This document shows, one piece after another, positions 59,560-64,000 of a DNA stretch of 64,000 bases. Under the pieces are notes generated by a model. It had not been told where the DNA came from. It saw only the letters and a list, made by a program, of their open reading frames with translations, and ran no database searches. The translations under genes and the position numbers were made by a program. Within the stretch, counting starts at the first letter, position 1; every line of letters starts with the position of its first letter. The DNA is taken from positions 3,091,501 through 3,155,500 of the forward strand of contig JARHVA010001174.1 in assembly GCA_037957365.1 (NCBI GenBank), read 5' to 3'. Origin of the DNA: Torreya grandis. Taxonomy: Eukaryota; Streptophyta; Pinopsida; Cupressales; Taxaceae.

Positions 59560-62500
59560 TGAATTTTAGTTAAATTGGGTCAATCCATACATTTATAATT
59601 TTTTTATAGGTTTCCATATGTTTTATGGGTGTGTCATGTTGTTTTATCATCTTACTTGTTCCAACCTTGTTTTAAGTCCATCTTCCTTATACTTGCATGG
59701 TCAACCAAGGTCAACCCTGGTCAACTATAGTCAAACTTGGTAAAAGGTTAAAATTATGTTGGATATATCCTAATATGGTATTTTATATGTTTTATGGTGT
59801 CTTAAAGTCATTAATTTATCCTTTACCATGTCTTATGTGCAAAAAGTATCATTTTGGCATATTTCTAGCATAATAAATGACTTGTATAGAATTTCAAGGA
59901 AGCATATTTGTCAAAAAATGATTTTAAATGTGAAATAAGTTATAATATGTTAGGATATATTAGGATTCAATTCAAGAAGAAGTTATGTGAAAAAATGGGG
60001 AGTTTTTCCTTGATTTTAGGTTCTTTTGGGCACTTGTATGGACTTGGTGAGATCATCTTTAGGTAAGCACATGATTTATGTGACTTTTAACCTCCCTATA
60101 GTAATTTAAATTCTTAATGTGCTGAGATAAGTTCAAAAATTTTAGCTATAACGTCTATTTATCCGTCTTTGTCTTGCAAGCCAAGGAAGGTCAACTTTGC
60201 ATACTTGGTATGGGTCATACAATTGGAGTTGGGAGGAATGCTATTAGGGGTTAAAATGGATATAAGTTTACTTTAAATTAATATAAATAATTTTAATTTT
60301 GGTGGCTTCTCTTTTATGAACCATCATTTAGACTCCAGTTAGATTTTTATGCATTCACATCCAAGAGGGGGTCACTGTTTGCACTTATTTTAGAAAATTT
60401 TGCTTTGGTTTTATAATTATGATGGTTTAATATGTTTTATAATGATTATACATAGGTTTTACCACTATATTATTGGTTTTGGAGCTATCAAATGCTTCAC
60501 TAGCCTCTTCTAAACTTGTTCTTGGGCATATATCACTCTCACTACTCTATACTCAAAAAATGACAACCTACAGGTTATTTAAACATGATTTGAGGTTTTT
60601 TTCAAGTTTTATTGATTAGAGTTTATGAATTTTAAGGTTTAAATATGCATTTGAGGTGATATGAGGCTTTTAACAGGCCTTTCTTGCTCAATTCCATATT
60701 TCCTGCCTATACACAATCATATCCACACCTACAGGTAGCCTGAGCATGATTCAAGGGTATTGTAGAGAATTTAGAACATTTGAGGACCCTAATTTTGTCT
60801 TGAAATTATGTTTACCTTGGAAAATTTGTGAGTAAGGAGATAGGGAAGTCATTTTGACAATAAACCTTCAAGGCACAAAGTGACTAAGTTTCATGCCTTT
60901 GAGCCTTTTCTATCAAAATAGAACTCCTAGCTCTTTTAAAATGTTTTTTTAACAATGGTTTTTTGACCTTTGGTTACTCCTTGTGTATTATTTTTTTATA
61001 TATTAGTATGGAAAACAATTTTTCCAAGTTTTAGAGGAATTTTATAAGTGGAGGGGGATCATTTGAAGTCACTAAGTTGCCAACCAATGCAATGAACTCA
61101 ATCAGTAATATGTATAGGAAAGTGACTCAAAAGGACTTTTGTTACCCATTGATTAATTTAAAAATAATTATTAATGTTTATATGGTCTTGATGGTGGATG
61201 AGGAACATTTAAAATCTCAAATTCCATTCCAAAGGTATAATATGCCTAACCTTAGTTCATGTTCAAGTTCCCAGTCCGTACATAGTAGAATTATTCACCT
61301 ACAAGCAATATAGTGGGAAGATGACTATTGACTCAATTCGGATGGAAAATTAATGTTTTGGGACCTTAAAAGGTAAATAAATCTCATGATTTTTAGTTAT
61401 TAATTTTTTATGGTATCAAGGAGAGTGCCTTCACATCATAAACAAGCTTAGTTGAACCAATTACACCTACAATAGAGTAAGGTATCTCGTTTAACAAATA
61501 GGGACCTAGGCATAATATTTGAGGGTATGTTAACCCATTAAAGATATATTAAGATGTAATGGATGATAATTTACCTTTTGAGGTTCATGAAAATTCTATA
61601 CACATCATGACCAAGGTCCTAGTGGAGAGACATGCATCTACAACCAACTATAGATGACTGTCTTAGTCAGATAGTGAACAAAATGATAATGTTTTAGTGG
61701 ATGAAGAACCTATAACATGATATAAATGAGTATAAATAATGTAATAATGATTATATAATATTATTATATCTCCTATCATTATGTCCAAAATCATAATCTA
61801 TGTAAATAGTAGAAATAAGGGTGTCTCTCAAGCCAAACCTAGTCAAGCAAATGACCTAGTCTTATGAATTTAAGGATAAAGGAGGTGATTGAGAAATAAA
61901 AGTGTCAAATGGTATTATATACAATCTAATATGTATTTTAAAACATGTATAAACCTATCACAATATATATTAAACATGGTTAAGGCTCAAATAACAAAAA
62001 AAAACATAGTTAGCCTAAAACCTTATAGATAGTGTGCACTCCAAAAGTCTGCCTAAGAGATTGAGCAAGTTAGAGGTCTAAATATTAGAGTTAGGTTCCA
62101 AAATTTGGGATACATAATAATTGTGACCTATAAAATCACATTAAATTATTTTTTTTATGAAAAATAAGGGTAAAATGCCCCTATTCTATCTCAGAGATAG
62201 ATCACTTTGCCCTTGCACCCAAGACTATATTTTTGGAATATGTGCTAAAATAATGCACCAAAATCTTGATAAACCTTGTATGATTATTTTTTAAGATGTA
62301 TAAAACCTTTAAAAAAAAAAATTAAGAGGTCTAAAGGCAAATAAGGTGCCCTATGCAATAAAGGTTGTAGTCACCATGGTAAAGAATGGTAAAGCAAATG
62401 GCTAGGTAAGGATAGTCATTTTCATTTTTAACCTTGGATAATCATCCCAAGTTATTGAAACATGATTAAGGTACTATTATATATATTTTAAACCTCCTAG

Positions 62501-64000
62501 GATGAAAATAAATCCATTAAACCTCATTCTATGCAAAGAGTTATAGGTAAACCCATTGGCAAGGTCTAGGCCTAGTTTCAAAAAGGTGGTCATCTTCACT
62601 TCTAGATCTTGATGAGATATTATGATAATTAGATCATGTTTTTGGGAAATTAAAATAGGTTTTATAATCGTAATTTTTCATAAAAACTCCCCAAAAAGCC
62701 ATTTTGGGCTTGAGTGTTTAAACCCTCATAGAATGTGTAGGAAGGATTCAAGTAGTCAACTTGAGATGCTCATTTCTCACATAACATTGTACATGGGACC
62801 CTAAGTTGTTTAGATATGATGGAGAGTGTATTTAGGAAGATATAAGTGGCATTGGTTTGGATTTCCAATGTACCAACTCTATGAACAAAGGTTAAGACCA
62901 AAAATGACTCTAAAACCCTTGTAAACCCTCCATAAGGACTTGATTGGAGAAGGAAGAAATTTGAAGCATTAATATGGAGTGTAAATGTGATGAAACAAAT
63001 TGTAAGATGTATATGACTCCATATAGATCTGTACCATGCCATTTTTTTGTACTACACCTATATGGATGGGGTACAATAGAGCTCTTTTTAACATTTTTTG
63101 TGTTTTTTAGGTGTAAGAAGACATTCAAAAGACCAAATCACCTTTGGGATGTAGTTTAGGACTTATTATAAGTCCTCATGGTAATTTTATGAAGTATATA
63201 ATCTCCTAAGTCTATCTTCCATCTCTTTCATTTCAACCAGTGTAATGGGTAGATAGTGAACACTTAGGAGAAAATGGTGAAACTCCAATTAGAAAGCCTT
63301 TTAAGGATTTTTATTGAACTTGATGACTTTAACACTCTTTAAAAGTTTAATCCTTCCTTTTTCATGGATAAAATTTCAAAATTTGATAGGTTTTGGGTGC
63401 TAAGTGTGAGAGGTGCATGGAAAGGAGTCATTTTGAGATTGTCATAGATGATTGTGCATGGCTAGAAGGATATGTATGATCAGGGACTTCTCCAATTCAT
63501 GTGATGGATTTTTTTAACCCCCCCCCCCCACTTATATCCATCATAAAAAATGACCCTATATAGTGATGAGGTAGTTTTGGAAGATAAATCATGAAGGGAA
63601 GTTTTTTGTGCAAGGAAAGAAGTTTTTAGGCCACTTTGCGAGAGTTAGATGATTTGAGATGACACTTTTAGCTCCTAAAATTACATGTATCACCCCATAT
63701 CTCTAAAAAATTCACAAATAACTAATATTTTTAATTTTACAGGTGTCTAATGACTCTTGAGCTTCCCTTTCTCTCTCTCCTCTCATATTCTCTATAAATT
63801 AGCCTTTTTGGCATTGCATTCTATCTCTCCACCTTGGTATGGTGAATCCCTAAATTTTTTTTGACTTGAGATAATAAATATAGTTGTTTTTACCTCATTC
63901 AATATTTCACAAAGTGTACACAATGGTTTTTGGTCTTGTGCAAGTGTAGTTTTGTTCACCTTCACATGTTACTCTTCCTAGTACCTTGTGTGTTTTGGAA
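59560..64000 (+). repeat. 3' LTR of element B, truncated by window end
   Basis: Aligns with 52217-56541. The final 20 bases at 63981-64000 (GTACCTTGTG then TGTTTTGGAA) equal the left copy at about 56522-56541. It contains ~80 bp (60745-60825) and ~50 bp (62812-62862) absent from the left LTR, and a C12 run (63518-63529) where the left copy has a short interrupted C stretch. Confidence 0.85.
59699..59738 (+). promoter_or_regulatory. Four-unit 10-bp array of GGTCAAC in element B LTR
   Basis: GGTCAACCAA, GGTCAACCCT, GGTCAACTAT, AGTCAAACTT follow each other with an exact 10-bp period. The opposite strand carries TTGACC, the W-box core, in three of the four. The left LTR copy (52368-52408) keeps the same period with decayed units. 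It lies about 140 bp into U3. Confidence 0.8.

Larger units (their letters stand above)
52217..64000 (+). mobile_element. Element B: giant-LTR non-autonomous retrotransposon (LARD-like), 3' end outside window
   Basis: A direct repeat joins 52217-56541 to 59560-64000, with the same order of landmarks over 4.3 kb and about 13% divergence in a sampled 135 bp. A primer site like that of A (57018-57035) lies just inside the left copy, which makes the copies LTRs of about 4.8 kb. The interior is only ~2.5 kb and codes a decayed, unidentified protein with no protease, RT, RNase H or integrase motif. LTRs over 4 kb with a short non-autonomous interior are the definition of a LARD. B lies in the pol region of element A, and its right end and target duplication are beyond 64000. 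Confidence 0.8.

Overview
The window looks like intergenic DNA from the nuclear genome of a plant, probably one with a large genome. I found no intact host gene in 64 kb. Almost everything recognisable is LTR retrotransposon in different states of decay, embedded in AT-rich sequence with long microsatellites. The mix of Ty3 Tat-type elements with an extra (archaeal-type) RNase H, old elements that have decayed where they sit, and no genes would fit a gymnosperm, but large-genome angiosperms cannot be excluded. The lineage is a guess; the plant origin is not.

Layout from left to right. (C) 1-5830, minus strand: a Tat-type Ty3 element with gag, reverse transcriptase (RT), RNase H and a second, archaeal-type RNase H downstream. 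It lacks a protease and a 5' LTR and runs off the left edge. 5831-20333: mostly unassigned AT-rich DNA with (TG)n(TA)n, (AC)n and (ATT)n microsatellites, a 319-bp tandem duplication, a ~110-170 bp inverted repeat pair and a 98-codon ORF of unknown identity. (E) 20334-27764, minus strand: a complete element with two ~1.25-kb LTRs, a primer binding site, a polypurine tract and a decayed gag, but no visible pol. It carries arrays of GTCGAC-centred palindromes in its promoter and leader. (D) about 28690-37281, plus strand: heavily decayed Tat-type coding DNA in which the archaeal-type RNase H lies upstream of RT, followed by RNase H and integrase. (A) 38787-52216, plus strand: LTR, leader, gag and protease of the same family as C. 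It is split by (F) 40935-47491, a young minus-strand Ty1/copia element with 471-bp LTRs, an exact 5-bp target duplication (GTACC) and one gag-pol frame broken by six stop codons. A stops abruptly at ~52216, where (B) begins. B has LTRs of about 4.8 kb (the second cut off by the window end) around an internal region of only ~2.5 kb. That region holds a decayed reading frame I cannot identify and no RT.

Relative order: B and F both interrupt A. F is youngest, with 5 differences between its 471-bp LTRs (~1.1%). Sampled stretches of the B and E LTR pairs differ by roughly 13-15% by eye. A, C and D are older, with many stops and frameshifts. B and E have no visible polymerase, so they would have depended on enzymes supplied by other elements, possibly relatives of A, C or D. 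A and B share a near-identical primer binding site, which makes an A-type partner plausible for B.

No rRNA, tRNA, CRISPR or host coding gene was supported. All identifications rest on reading motifs by eye. Boundaries given with 'about' are approximate.
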